A stretch of DNA of 64,000 nt, from assembly GCA_019096195.1 (NCBI GenBank), contig JAGTXK010000136.1:124001-188000 (forward strand), read 5' to 3'. Both the position numbers and the translations under genes were made by a program. Below are positions 34,838 to 49,278 of this stretch, piece after piece. This DNA is from Boletus sp. NGJ. Its lineage: Eukaryota > Basidiomycota > Agaricomycetes > Boletales > Boletaceae. The first letter of the stretch is position 1. Every line of letters begins with the position of its first letter. The notes beneath the pieces were generated by a model that was not told the DNA's origin, did no database searches, and saw nothing but the letters and a program-made list of their open reading frames with translations.

Positions 34838-37671
34838 ATGACTACACAGATCCGAAACTACTTCGCCGTCACCGGTCGCAGCGCCTCCCAGGGGGTCTTT
34901 GATCGCCTCCCCGTCCAAGAGTTGGCGGCTGATCATCCCTACCAGTGGACACTCTTTGTCCTCGGCTGGGCGTACATCAAAGACACCCCGATCCCATTCC
35001 CCGGCGTAGTTCAGCCACCATTGCGTGTCATTACCTCTCTCATGGAATTAGGGGGTATTCATGGCAAACCCTACCGCGAGTGGGCTGGCGATATTCGAAC
35101 TCCCGCGGAAGCTCAGATTGACTTCAGCTATCTCGACAAGAAAGATATGAATCCTTCCCCGCCTAGGTTTGGAGGTAAGCTGACGCGCTTCCTTTTCCGC
35201 ATCCCGTCTAATATTTTCGACTTGCAGGTTATTGCCAGTATGTTATATTGAATGCTTTCTTGGAATTCTTCTCCTGAATTGCATTTGTCTAGCCATGCAG
35301 CCATCACTTTTCCTTCTTGGCACCGTCCGTATATCATGCTTATTGAGGTAAGTGTAGTCGAGCCACTTTTTCACCGCCTGCCTAATGCAATTTTTATAGC
35401 AAGCGATTGGAGAATATGCAGAGAACATTGCACAGCAAATTGAGAATTCCCATCCTGGGAGAAGTCGGACGTTGGGTCAACGAGGCTAAACAGCTTCGGT
35501 TCCCGTGTGTCTTGTTACTCTATGTTTCCTTTCCGGCTTCCTGACTCCAAACAGGTACTGGGACTGGGCCGACCCAAAAGTAGACATAGAAGGGCTCCCT
35601 TCTTTGTTCTACACCGAGGAACTGACCATTTTAGGCACGGGACAGAAATCTGTGACCGTGCCGAATCCTCTCACGGGTTACTCGTTCCCTTACCTTCCTG
35701 ATGACTTTTCGGACAACACGAGAGTAAGCGCGATCAGCGACCGCCATCGTTCCATCTGATGACTAGTGCTTACAATCTCTAGAGTGGAATTACCGCCTAT
35801 TTCACCAAATGGGAGAAGACGTATCGGTATGCTGACTCCTCCCCAGCCCCAACTGGAAGTAACATTCAGACACTTCAAGCGTCGGTTAAATCCATTGCAT
35901 ACTTGTTACATTCTCATTTCATGACATCATTAGGGCTCTCAAGCAAAAGGCGGACAGTGTTAGGACGAACATTGGGATGCTGTTCTCATTCCCGGATGGC
36001 GGAAACCCTGGCGTGATGTGATTTCATCCCTTCAGTCGATTTCAGCCATGTTGACCGATGGACATAGCTACGATGAGTTTTCGAACACACGGAATGAATC
36101 TCGGCAGGATGGTGACCATAATCACACCGGCTCCCTGGAGGGCGTGCACAACTCCATGCACGGAAACATCGTATGTTTGACTTTGCTGACAAAGAGTAAG
36201 GACTGACTCGCGTTGGACGCAGGGCGGCAATGGTCATATGGTTTGTACTTTTGTGTTTTGAACCAGCCGAACGCTAATTCGCGCCTCTACTTGTCAAGGG
36301 ATATCCAGACTATGTAAGTGCGCTTACCACATTTCTTGTTCGATTATTCAAGGTAGGAGTCACAGGCGGCATTTGACCCCATCTTCTTCTGTAAGTAGAT
36401 GTTGCAGTGGGCTGTTCCATTTTGACGCTAATCTCTACGCAGTCCACCATTGCAATGTTGATAGGATTCGTATGTTGTGATCATGTCACCAATCTTATGT
36501 GATCTAACTCGATGGTACGACACAGTTGCGTTGTGGGATTGGTGCTACCCAGACTACTGGATGGGCGATGGCTACATCGTCGACGGCACGGAACAACAAT
36601 GGACCCTGGTAAGTGTAACATCTTTCTTCGACACTACTGACTGACATTGCGACGTGATTCTCAAGGTAACAGGAACGTACTCCGCGGTGTATTCGCAGTC
36701 GATTGAGGATGACGGGGAAAGGGGCTACCTTGTTCCATTCAGGCACCCAGATGGGGCTTACTGGACAAGCAAACAAACCCGTTTCTTCACTCCAGATGCG
36801 TACCCTAAATGTAGCGTCCTCTTTAGGTCTCATCACACACGGCTGACACTCACCTTGCAGACTATTCCTACAAGGAATTCCTGGGTGTCAAGGTCGACAA
36901 AGCTCCAGCTACCCTCAAAGAGCGCCAAGAGGCGCGCGCGAGAATTGCCAAGTACTATGGCGTCGACCCCCAGAAGGCCGCGTCGACCATCCATGCGCCG
37001 TCTTGGACACATATCACTGTACCCGCCACTAACGAAGCTGGCCTTCCTCCCAACTTTCAGCCAATCAAGAACTTCCGCATGTTCAAGGTCCTCGTTCGGC
37101 TCCACGAACACGCCATCGGCACGTCCTACCAGTTCAACCTCTACTACAAGGAAGAACTCGTCGGCAGCGTCACTGTCTTTGCACGCGAGAACAATTCCCC
37201 TTGCAAGGCGTGTGCTGTCCGCCGCGCGGCCGACTCTGTCGTGCGCGGCGTGATCACGATCCCTTCTCGCATCATCAACGAAATCATCGTCCATAGTAGC
37301 ATCCCCCAGGCCCAGAATACCATGGATATCACCATGAATCTCGTCGCCCAGGCGCTTTCGGGCAAACTCGAGGACCTGGGTGGAAAAGTCCTCGCGACCG
37401 CACAGGGCGGCGCAGTGGCGGCCCCCGTCTCGGCTGGACAGGCAGCGCCGAGGACGATTCACCCGGCCGAGGTCTCGTTGTTGTCGGCGGCGGTGGCGGA
37501 AGACATCACAGACAAGAACCAGCCTGTGCACTTTTTCGACTGGCAGCGCCACGCAGACATTTTTCCTGTACGTCCCCTCGCACGCGCAATCGTTTTGCTG
37601 ACGTGATCACCCCCCCCCCTATACAGAGCGGCTGGAAGGCCGAGTCTTCTCAGGCTCCTGCGGCGCACTGA
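34838..37671 (+). CDS. Tyrosinase, long form, frame interrupted twice
   Basis: Type-3 copper monophenol/diphenol oxidase of melanin-type pathways. Exons run from MTTQIRNYFAVTGR to the stop at 37669. The CuA site shows GYCHHAAITFPSWHRPYIM; then FPYWDWADPKVD; the CuB site shows SLEGVHNSMHG, a micro-exon [26 protein letters not shown]. The C-terminal lid domain of about 240 residues includes FKVLVRLHEHAIG, NLYYKEELVGSV and a CKAC motif, which in fungal tyrosinases can aid copper loading. All six copper-ligand motifs are present. However, two exons cannot be read through in one frame: near 35455-35465 (after ENSHP) and near 36000-36012 (after FPDGGNP). At each point the family-like sequence resumes one base out of frame. 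Either the gene is recently inactivated or the assembly has two single-base errors, both next to runs of three G or C. No signal peptide is seen, as is usual for the cytosolic long form. Confidence 0.85.
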
Positions 37672-38999
37672 ATGTCAACGTCGCCGTTTGTACACGAAAA
37701 AGGTTTTTCTTGGGCTGCGCGTATAGTTGACGTTGGGGCGCTGAGATCTGAAAGGGGAGGGGGGAACATTTGCCGCGCATGTATGTACGATCTATTGTCA
37801 TTGTCTCGAGGCGTAAAGCGTGGCTTGGAATGCATCTTGTCTCTCGAACTTGGAGCTGAGACGGGGCGGTTTCGCTTGTTCTATGAAATTGATCATTGGC
37901 GTCGGATCGAAGAGCACGCGGGAATCGGACACGACATCCACAGTGATCGACCGCTTGCATGAGATGGCTTAAAGGAGAACGACTTTGACTTTCATTCAGA
38001 CTTTAAAAGTTAGTGACCTGACCCTACCCGTGTTTGAACCAGCCACGGAAAGCAGCTGCGAGGTCGTCAAGAACGGTCGCAAAGGTGGTCCAGCAGTTCG
38101 GGGGACTTTCCAGGTCATCTTTGCATCGTTATATGGGTGTCGCCCCCCTTGTCCTTGACTCACAAACTTGCGGAGACGCTTCGTACGGCCGTCCAACGGG
38201 GGCGGTTTTTTTGAAGGGCGGGTTGAAGGGGCGGAGGTAACTTGGAGGGTAGACTTGGTTGGAGGGTCGAGAACTGGAGATGGGCGACTGAAAAGGGGAT
38301 AGTGACAGGCATGGGTGTATGTAGGCGCGGTTGCAACATGATATCCGTAATCGAGGTTGATTGCTGCTGGTTAGTGACCTATGGACGGGCGGGGAAGCTC
38401 GGGCACGAAAGATGAAGTTAACTCACTCTGTGCTATGGTGGGCCTTTTCGAATCGCAGACCACGTTTGGTTTCGAGCGCGAGAGTCGCCAGCTCTGCCCA
38501 ATCACTTGTCCCCACCTCATCCATGCTGGTATCAACCCCGTGATGAGTCCGAGCACAACTTGCGCGTGCGACGTACCTATCCGCGAACTTCGAACCACAA
38601 AAGCTTTTCACCGACAGATCCGAATCACAACATAAACGTGAGGAGTGGTGAGGGTGTTCGGATGGTATTAGACCATATGAAAATGCGCAACACAATTCGA
38701 CTAGCATGGCGTTCGTCTAGAACGAAACGGCATGTGGGAGAGCGAGAGCGAGGAGGTAAACAAATGAGGTTACGGACATGAACATGAATAACTGAAAGCA
38801 GAGGCGGAAAAAAAGAAAAGAAAGCAAAGCGTGTGGAACTATTAAAGACGTGATAACTTGCAGATAACAATGGCTGGGTGATGCACGTCCTCAGTCTCAT
38901 CCTCTTCATCGACAGGGCGTTTCTATAGTCTCCAGGCAATCCTGACCTACATGCATGCTCACCAACTAGCGTAGATGACTGATCGGTGCACACTCGAAA
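37672..38999. other. Intergenic, nothing recognised
   Basis: 3' flanks of tyrosinase (+) and TOM70 (-). Several short frames overlap on both strands, none with protein-like conservation. It contains GAAAA-rich tracts near 38805-38825. Confidence 0.5.
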
Positions 39000-41402
39000 C
39001 TACATCATTCCCCGTGCAATCTGGGACAACTGCTCCGCCATGTGTGGGTAATTTCTGACGAACTGCAACTGCGCTTTGCTAGCCTAGAAAAAAAGAGTCA
39101 GTTTCACATGACTGAATGAGAACATGACCCATGTCAGCTCACCTCGAGATAGGTCAGCGCAGCAGTGATCTCCGCTTCCCCTCTTGCCATCTCGACTTGC
39201 TTTTCGAACCAGGTAATCGCAACTCCGATCTCGCTCTTTTGGAGAGCGAGCTGTGCAAGTGTGGCAACGGCAGGCTCGCATGAAGGGTCCAGAACAAGGG
39301 CCTCGCGGCAAAGTGCTTCTGCGGCTGGAAGGTCTTGATGCCATTGGAAAATTGCAAGCGCTTTATTGACAAGAGGCAGTGGGTTGGGAGGGGAGCTAAC
39401 AATTCTGATTCTCAGTGTCAAAGCAGCAGCAGACTGCGAGAAAAACTGACTTGGTTTTCTCAAGTTCGATCGCCCTGTCGAACTTCTCAACCGCGTCTTG
39501 GAAGCGTTGTTGGTCCAACAAAAGTTCACCGCTACAACATAGAGTCAGTTAGCTGTTCCTTGATCATATCTTTGTCACGAAACGTACTAGTAGTTGCAGA
39601 CTTCACCCCTCGAGGGGAACGTCGTCATCGTCCGTCGGAAGGTCGCCATGCTATTCGCAAGGTTGCCCAATTTATATTGTGCAACGGCAAGCTGAATGTG
39701 CGAGAACACGAATGACGAGTCAAGCGTGGACGATTTTGTGTAGTTGGCTGCAGCGGCCGAGAAGTCATTCGTGATAAAGAAAACTTTGCAAAGAGTTAAT
39801 TTAAACCATCAGGTAGAGATAGGACCAACACACCCTGCCCTCGATGGTAGTAAACATCGGGATCGTCCTCGTTGATCTTGATAGCATCTTCAAAGCACTT
39901 CATCGCCTGCGCATTGTCACCCTCCTCCATGTGCACGCTCGCAAGCTTGACTAGCGATTGCGTGAGTGAAGGGTTGAGAGTGAGAGATTCGAGCAGGTCG
40001 GCTTTGGCTCCACCAACATCCGCAGTCAGGAACCTGCAGAGAAGATCATTAGGTCAGAGAATGGGGGATTTACGAATGATTGACGTACTTGAATGTTCCC
40101 CTCAAGTTGTAGGCCTCGGCGCGACCAGTATCCCACGATATCCCCTGTTCAAGAGCCTCGTTGACGAGGGTGAGCGCATGCGGATAGTCGGCTGCCTCGA
40201 GCGCTTCGAGCGCCAGCAAGAGTGTTTGGTCGCCTTGCGATGGGGTCTCGGGAAGCGTAGGGAGCGATCCTGTGGCCTTGTCAATCTACCATCAGATGAC
40301 GCAATCAAGGACTCACGCTTCCGGAAAGCAGCGAAATAGGCCGAAATGAATGTTTGCGAAGGCAGACGAGGTTCCCGGGTCTATTCATGTGTTTAGAACG
40401 AGTGAGAGATGAGGTTTAAAATAAGGGCAAGTCACCCACGGCTAGGATGGAGTGCGCCTTTTCCGTTGCAAGCTTCTTCAACACACGCTCTACTGCTTGT
40501 ACGGACGTCTCGTTTTGGAACTTTTCGAGAATTGTCGCGGCGGTGAAATCTGCAAAGATGGCATTGAGTCCAATACCGACCATATTTAGAACAAGCTGTG
40601 TCCGAATGATAGGAGGAATTGAAAACAGACCTCTCAAAGCCTCCTCATAGCGGTTCAAGGATTTGAGAGCAGTTGCACGCCTGTTGAGAGCCTTTACGTA
40701 ATTCGGGTCCTCGCGAAGCGCATTGTCGCAGTCTGCCACGACCCGCTCGTATTGCGGAGGAGACATGTACATGTGACCTGCGAACGGGATTTATAAGTAC
40801 GGCAATGAGCACGGTTTTTTTTTTTTGGGTGAGACGGACATGCTGCTCGATTGCTGTAAAACACGGGGTCTGGTCGTGGCGAGACCTGGATGGCCTGTGT
40901 GTAGAGGTCGATGGCCTGGTCGAACTTGCGAGCCTGGTAGAGGGAATTACCCCGTGTCTTGAGGGATGCAGCCTGTTTTACGCGTTCCTGTGAGAGAAAT
41001 GAGTGAGCTGCATGTTGCGCGATGGTGAGAGAAGGAACGGACCTCGAATGACAGAGCAGCTATCTGCTCGGCGGATAGCGGTGCATTTTCTGTAGAGAGA
41101 GCAGTCAGGATGGCAAGGGGCGGGAAGAGGTGGGACACACCGTCGACGTCCTGGACCTTTGGTTTTATCTCCTCGATTATGGGGCCGTCGGGGTCATTCG
41201 CGGGTTTTCTCCTAGGCTTTTTGTCCTTTGACTTGTCCTTGCCGGAGGGTGGTCTTGAGGAAGCGTAGTAGACGGCGCCGGCGGCGACGAGGGCAGCAGC
41301 GGTCGCGATGAAGATTGCGCGCCTGTTTTCTGAGACAAAGTCTTGTATGCGGTCGATGTAGGACGGGGCCGGGTCGGGGTGGATGGCAGAGGTCGGGGCC
41401 AT
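39000..41402 (-). CDS. TOM70: Mitochondrial import receptor Tom70
   Basis: Outer-membrane receptor that takes carrier preproteins from Hsp70/Hsp90 and passes them to the TOM pore. Eleven exons on the minus strand; the first is 41402-41141, followed by 41089-41043, 40987-40840, 40777-40631 and one starting at 40549. The N-terminus has a single anchor (IFIATAAALVAAGAVYYASS), then a basic linker. The clamp-type TPRs follow: AASLKTRGNSLYQARKFDQ, DPVFYSNRAACHMYM, DCDNALREDPNYVKALNRRA. A linker (ETPSQGDQTLLLALEALEAA) leads to the C-terminal TPRs (AEAYNLRGTFKFL, DPDVYYHRGQVFFI, ALCREALVLDPSCEPAVATL). The end is MAEQLSQIARGMM. The intron before SLPTLPETPSQ must use its second acceptor (CCACAG) to stay in frame. 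It is the first of three minus-strand housekeeping genes in a row. Confidence 0.9.
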
Positions 41403-41493
41403 GGCGAATGCAAGTTGGAGTGTCTTGTTTCTCACAAATTTCTGTACTTTGCAAGCCGGCCACACACGTGTTGTTGATTACGTCATGGGTATA

Positions 41494-42459
41494 TCAACAC
41501 GAACAACCGTCTCCGCCCGTTCCATCCCCTCCCAGGTCAATCCTACCCGGCATCCCTTCCTGCGCGTTCTTCCCCGTCTCCGGCGTCACAGGTGCCCACA
41601 GCTCTGGCGTCTCCAGTATCTTCTTCACAAGATCCTCAAACACCTCCCGCACCCCAACCGCAGTCTTGGCAGACGCCTCAAGGAACAGCGCATCCTGCCG
41701 CGCTGCAAAGATCGCCCCTTCGTCCGTGGACACTTGTCGCGAGTGTTCCTGCCAGCCGTTCAGGTTCTGCGCAGCGCGATCGATCCGGACATACCTTGTC
41801 TAATTTATTGCCCACAATGATCTTGGGTACTGTTGTAGACACGTAGGTATCAATTTCTGTGAACCATTTCGGAAGGGCATCAAACGTTTCCCGGTTGGCG
41901 ACGTCGTATACTTTTCGTCCGAACAAAACGCAACCAAGGGAAACATGAGCTACCACACCAGCGAAAACACAGCCAGACTGACCTAGAATAATTCCCTGCG
42001 CGCCACGATAATATGAAGATGTAATAGTTCGAAAGCGTTCTTGTCCTGCCGTATCCTTTGAGGGAAGAATTCAGCTTTCGCTCCTCCATAGGCAGGGTAA
42101 AGAGATCGACTGACCCATATGCTAAGCTTTACTTTCCGGCCCTTCACTTCCATCTTGTGGACCTGTTGGCATGCATTGTCAATATCCCGTTGGAATGTCC
42201 CTCCCAGACGTCGTTGATATCAATGAGAACAAGCTCCCTCCTAGCCAGCTCGAGCGTACATCCAGCAGTGCATACTCACCCGAAAGTCAACCCCAATCGT
42301 AGCAGTCGCCTCGTCCTCGGGTATCCATGCTTCATCAGAGAAGCGCAGGAGTAGGCTGCTCTTCCCTACAGAGGCGTTTCCTATCAGGAGGAGCTTGACG
42401 TTAACAGGGGTAGAGGCGCTCGGTCCAGAGGATGTTAGGCTGGTTTCGACGGGCGGCAT
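41494..42459 (-). CDS. RAB18: Rab18-type small GTPase
   Basis: Membrane-traffic GTPase; Rab18 acts at the ER and lipid droplets in other eukaryotes. Five exons, 42459-42280, 42162-42115, 42055-41983, 41910-41795 and 41748-41494, give 223 residues. G motifs: G1 GNASVGKSS, switch [11 protein letters not shown]3 [12 protein letters not shown]4 VGNKLDK, G5 EASAKT. RITLD-type divergence is low; the segment [20 protein letters not shown] is classic Rab. The C-terminus is GGDGCSC, a CxC geranylgeranylation signal. The closeness to Rab18 comes from [28 protein letters not shown] and a TPELW-containing tail. The start is 92 bases beyond the TOM70 start in the same orientation and direction of transcription. 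Confidence 0.9.
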
Positions 42460-42773
42460 CGACCTGAAGTGTATCCTCTGATGAGCTTGCGACAAGGTTG
42501 GTGGGTCAGAGGTTGTTGTTAGATCCGAGTGAGAATGAAGATGGCCTTGATGCTGCCTCGTTGACTCCGCACTCAATCAAGACACGTGCAGCGACTCGAG
42601 CATCTCTGGACACTGACACACGACTCGCAAACGACAATACATCAATGTATGCGAATCTATCACTATCCCTGCGTCGGACGCCAATGCTGCAAAATCACAA
42701 TATGCCAGGAGCTGTTTCTACACACGCCGCACGACCGAGAGTCACGCCATGGACCGTAGAATTGCGATTTTTT

Positions 42774-43701
<928 letters not shown>

Positions 43702-43886
43702 CGTCGTCGTCGTCGTCGCTCGTCGAGCACGTCGGCGGAGACGGCGGGCGTGTGCCTGTATGCGCACGTGACAGGGGCGATAGTGCCCAGGTCTTTCCGT
43801 GTTTGGGAGCGATAAAGTCACGTCGATGACGAGCATACGCGGGGTGGTCCGCGATGGCCATTCACCCTTTTTTTCTCTTCTCTTTC
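43702..43886. promoter_or_regulatory. Short bidirectional promoter
   Basis: Shared upstream region of NUDT21 (-) and the SulP gene (+). It holds a GTC/GAC trinucleotide repeat at about 43702-43722. A second in-frame ATG at 43854 would extend the SulP protein by 11 residues. Confidence 0.5.
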
Positions 43887-46800
43887 ATGTCCTTCCGTCT
43901 CTCGCCCGTCCCCACCGTGCACCGCGACGTGCACGACACCCGCCGCGACACCGAAGACAGTCCGCACCACCGTGACTATGACGACGGTGCGCCCGTATAC
44001 GCCACCGCGTCGCCCCCTCCAGACGAGTCCGTCTTGCACAGAGCTGGGTATGTTTTCCATTGTCTTTCAAGTCCACCTGCCAAACCTCCTATCTTCTAGT
44101 TTGCTGCAGCCCATGAGCTATGTCTCTGCATCCTCTCGCAATTCAGCCCAGCCACGCTCGCAGGGCGTCATACGCGCAAGCACAGTCCAACTTTCAAATA
44201 CCGTCGTACCCCATTTCTCCTCTCCCCCGCCTTTTCGCCTATCCCCTTCACATGATCGCCATCCCCCGTCTTTGACTGCTCACGCCACCCAAACCCCAGC
44301 CGAGCCTTCCTCCGAACGTGCGTCATATGACTGCATTTTTGACGCCGTAATCGTAAACTAATCGACAACTTGCGGTGCACGTTTCTAGCCTCTGCGTCAC
44401 AATCCTGTGACTCTTTCATCTTTCCGAGCAATACAATCCAATATGGTACCCTTGACACCATCTCCAGAACCGCTCCTCACCCATCTATTAAACACTTGCA
44501 TCCCCTCCCATCCTCATTCGCCCCATCCTCCCCCAACACGAACAGAGGCAGTCCACGGTTCTCCTTGGTTTCCGAGCCAGATATGGATCCCTACGAGGAC
44601 CTCTCCGCATCCACATACACATTCGACTCCAGTCCAACAGGTCCCTCCGCCAGCGCCACCCCCGGTTCAGGCACATTCACTCCTCGTGGAGTGGGACACA
44701 CAACGTTCGGCACACCTTCCGCCCTTTCTATCCTCCTCGCTCGTAGGCAGGAGGGTAAAGGAAGCAAAGAGGTGCTTGGTGGTGAGCAAGTCAGTTCCGA
44801 AACAGGCCACGAAGGTGCCCGTGCATTGGAATATCCCACTTCCCAAATATCCATGACACCGACTAATGAATGCCCTGGCGACGCTTACTTCTCGTCTGTC
44901 GCTGCCGATGGCCCACACCGCCTGGGATCGAGATCAGCAACGGTACCTCATCCTGCGGCGTTGGGAGATGAGGCGGAACCAGAATCCCCAGATCAGTCGG
45001 AATCAATACCTGCTGAAACAACTTCATTGCTACGCGCCGATCACGCCACTTTTCATTACGGAGACACCAGCGATGGCTCTCGACCCATGTCCATGGTCCC
45101 TAAAGCACAGCCGCAGCACGCAAAACCAGTCATCCCAAGCGGCTATGGCTCAACTGTGTTCCTTTCCAAGCCGTCTGAAACGTTTCGGCACTTCCTCGAT
45201 CCAAATCTGGGGCGAAAAGCTTTTAGGGCCATTCCTGCCGTTGTTCTAGGCACGTTGCTGAACGTTCTAGATGGCATTTCTTGTACGTGTTTCCGTTCAT
45301 ACTTGCTGCACCTGGGTGCCCCACATTTGGAATCCACGTAAAAAGTGTTCAGGGAAAGCGACCCAGGGGAATTCTTATGCCCAAAGAAATATGCGAATCA
45401 CGGACAGCTACTCACGTGGTTTGGCTAGATGGTATGATCATATTTCCTGCTGCGGGCCTGTTTGCGAAGTTCGGAGGAGTTGGCGTGTCCATGTTTTTCG
45501 TATCGTGAGTGAATTCATTTGTTTTATTTCAATTTACTCTTCATTACCGCGCGTCAAGAGACTTTCACATGTCGTGTATGACGAAACGCACGTGCTGTAC
45601 TGAACTGACAATGTGGCCCCATCTAGCACGGTCGTTGCTCAGCTTGTGTATACTTTAGGTGGCAGCAATTTCGCAGGTGCGAATGGGAGTATGATGATTG
45701 AGGTAGTGGTACGTACCACCTTTCTCCCTGTCTCGCTTTGGAGATTGCTGGCTTCATTATTTGCTCGTCATCTTTCTATTGCCTTCGTAAACGTGTCCTC
45801 ACACAATATAGCCATTCTTCCACATTCTCGCATCAACAATCGCACGAGACATCATCGGCGATGACTGGGCCGGTATGGTTAAGATCAATCGGGAGGTCGT
45901 AGCCACCACGCTTGTGGCATTCGTACTGTCAAGCATACTCACTGGTATGTCATCTTTTTATGATAACAGGGTGGTGTTGCCTTGGCGCTGCAGCTATCTG
46001 TGGGGTTGGAGATCTCCTTGCCTCGTTCAAAACGAGGGTGAGGTGGAGCATGCGTAGATTGGTTGGACGTGCCTCGCGCCCATGATCTTCATTCTTGAAT
46101 TTGAAATGAGGCATTGATCCATACTCATCTGATCATGACTTCCCATGCCCAGGATTCACGTTTTTCATCTTGGGTTACCTTCGTCTTGGCGTCCTCATTG
46201 GGTTCTTCCCCAGACATATTCTCGTCGGGTAAGTACCGCTGAATCATGCACCATTGTGGCGTGCGATGGCGCCAGTTGGTACGGTTGGCTAATGTGGTTC
46301 ATTCTGCAGGTGTATAGGTGGTGTAGGCATATTTTTGATTCTGACCGGGTAAGTCCCGATTGTTTGAAGTGGAATACCGGTACCTGATTGTATTGTCCCT
46401 CGGTATTTGCCGGTGCTTCGCCGCTGTTATGTGTATGTTGCACCCTGTGTATGGGTCTCGAACGTGACAGACTCACAGTCAGCACGCGCCTCCCTTCCGA
46501 TGCGCTTGATCCACCGACTTGGGAGATCATCCGATATTTTGCTCTCGACCCGCATGCGCTCGTAATGTGGCTCCCACCGCTTGCGCTGGCAGTGCTCTTG
46601 AGAGTAATCACCGCGAGGTGGAAGCATCAACTTTTGTTCCCTATCTGTGAGCCTACTGTGCCGTTGTTTTCGATCGCCTCGAGCTAGAGAATCGTAGATT
46701 TCCTAGTCATACCGATCTTCTTTTACGTCGTCGTCGCGGCCGCCCAACTCGATCTCGACGTGCTCCGACGGAACGGATGGTTGTTCGAAACTGTGCAGGA

Positions 46801-49184
46801 GGTCGCAGGTATGGATAGTTGGTATGCCTTTTACACTTACCATGGTAGGTTTCTTCTTCCGACGTGTCGCGGGGTAGACTCTGATAGCTAATCGTGGCTC
46901 TGGGCTCGCAACAAAGACTGGCGTGCGGTGCGGTGGACTTCTATCTGGACAACGCTACCTACGCAGTTCGCCTTGTGCGTTACTTGTCGCTTACTTCGAC
47001 CCACGCATGTCATTGATTTTGGCTGGGCTACTAGACTGTTCTTCAATATACTGCATCCTCCTCTTAATGTTCCTGCCCTGGGTGAGTGTCGAGCTTGTTG
47101 TTCTCCTGGGCATGACCTCGCTGACAGATTGTCCCGTGCGTGGGTTGTACAGCTGTATCATTGGACGAAGACGTCGATACGGATAAAGAACTGGTTGGTC
47201 ACGGAATGTCCAACCTTGTGGCAGGATTGCTTGGCACTGTGTACGTCCTTGCCTATTCTTCGCTGCGGTAGGATGTTGACATGTCGAAAGTCCTAATTAT
47301 CTAGTCTATGTCAACACGCTCTTGTCAGTATTCCCCTCGCTTCCTTGGGTGTAACTGAGACCTGTATTTCTGGACACAGATTTTATCGTATGGGGGGAGG
47401 GAATCGTGTCGCTGGATTTATGCTTGCTGTGGTTACGTTTTTGCTTCTGATTATCGGCACCTGGCCGATCGCATATATTCGTGCGTCCTTTCCAAGAGTC
47501 CTGCGGTAAACCTTTATGGACCTGTCGCCCACGTAGCTGTCATGGTTGTCAGTGCGCTCATTTTCGTTCTTGGTATCGACCTTGTGAAGGAAGCGTTGTG
47601 GGACACGAGGCATCGTGTGAGCAGGTGAGCATTGCACAATTGATAAGTTCGGAGTTGGTTTTTGTGATGCGGCATCTGGCTAGGATGGAGTACATCACGA
47701 TCATTAGTATCATGATCACCATGACTGTTTGGGACTTTGTCATTGGCGTTTTGTTAGGGATCATCGTTAGTTGTGAGTCTAGGCCTCAATGCTCGCGACA
47801 TGCAACGACTCACCGGTTCATGCCATGTTTCAGGTTTCTTCTTTGTCGTTCAAAACTCGCAGCGGCGGAGCATCCGAACGTGCTACACGGGAGACACCGC
47901 AGTCTCTACCGTCCGCCGTCCAGCAGCTCACCGCACATACATTCGTGAAGTGTCCAAACAGACACGCATCATCCAACTGCAAGGATTCCTCTTCTTTGGA
48001 ACGATCGCTCACGTCGAAGACACCATCCGATCGCTCGTCAATGACCCGACATTCCATGCTCACCCGGTTCGCTTTGTCGTCGTTGATTTTTCGCTTGTCG
48101 CTGGGGTTGACCTGTCAGCTGCGGAAGCGTTTGTAAGAGTTCAGAGGCTGTTGGCTGCCAAAGGCGTCGTGCTCGTCTTTTGTGGTGTCTCGAGAGCGGA
48201 AGTGGGCAAGGCGTTGGGCAGCGTGGGTGTGTTGGAGCAGCCGTATGTGGAGCTATTTGAAACGTTGAACGATGCGATGGAGTGTAAGTCGTGGACGGTT
48301 CCCCATGATGTGTGTTTGTATTGTTGTGGGCATGATGCTGACGGAGTATGTAACGCAGGGACGGAAAATGCATATCTGCGCGCGTGGTTTAGGGCGCAGA
48401 AAAAGGAGACTACGCCAGTTGGTAAGTCGCCGCTACACGTGTGTCTGGTTTACCACCTGACTCGACGTGGTCCTGTCTTGTCCAGCGCTCCCGGGTCGTC
48501 AAAAGGTAGACGTCGACTTCCACGAGAACCTGGTCGGGTCACCACGGCGATTACAACTAAAAGACGCAGGAGAGCGAATGATTGCAAGCGGTATGCGTCC
48601 GGCTCCCCTTTTCTGTTTTTACCCTGTTCACTTCTGGGTCCTCTTTTGCAGAACTCTTCACCGACGTGTCCGCCGAACCTCTCCACACGCTCCTCAAAGC
48701 CTTCGGGTCTTTTGACGCCCTCGACCACGCCTCCCTCTCCGCGCTCGCGCCCTATTTCGAGCACGTCACCTTTCCCGCCGGTGCCGTCCTGTGGGAGAAA
48801 GGCGACTCGCCAAACGGGCTCTACATCATCCAGTCAGGCATCCTCCGCGCATCGTACAAGTTTGCGGAGCACACGCCCATCATCGAGGAGAGCATGGTGT
48901 CGGGGACCGTCGCAGGCGAGTTGTCTGCGCTCTCGGGGCTCCCGCGGAATGCACGGGTCGTGGTTGAGCGTGATGCGGTACTGTGGAGGCTCGCGGCGGA
49001 AGGCATGAAAAGGCTCGAGGAGGAATATCCACATTTGGCACAGCGGTTCGTGACGCTTGTGCTCAAAGGTACGTGTGTTTGAAATGGGTCGTTTTCTGTT
49101 TTTGGAGCTGATGACGTTTGCTTTCTTGCGACAGCTGCCAAGGTCGATACGGATACGCTCCTTGCGGCGCTCGCCACGAGATAA
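43887..49184 (+). CDS. SulP-STAS-cNMP transporter (Vsb1/YGR125W type)
   Basis: Multi-exon gene for a fungal SulP-family transporter resembling yeast YGR125W (Vsb1), which serves vacuolar storage of basic amino acids. The N-terminal 400 residues are a disordered Ser/Pro/Thr-rich tail (MSFRLSPVPTVHRDVHDTRR to KPSETFRHFLDPNLGRKAF). The SulP membrane core starts at AIPAVVLGTLLNVLDGISYG and continues MIIFPAAGLFAKFGGVGVSM, FFVSTVVAQLVYTLGGSNFA and INREVVATTLVAFVLSSILT. Later helices are spread over small exons to about 47.8 kb. The STAS domain follows (IIQLQGFLFFGTIAHVEDTI, FVVVDFSLVAGVDLSAAEAF). A C-terminal cyclic-nucleotide-binding-like domain (FEHVTFPAGAVLWEKGDSPN, GTVAGELSALSGL) ends at AALATR. 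The cNMP-like domain keeps the GELS core, but the family's ligand is not established. Individual exon ends in 45.2-47.8 kb were not all resolved. Confidence 0.85.
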
Positions 49185-49278
49185 AAAAAGTAAACATAGA
49201 GATGGGTCATGATATACATTTACATACAGACTGTTATCTACAGCATCGTCCATCCACAGCACGCTATCACAGTGTTTG

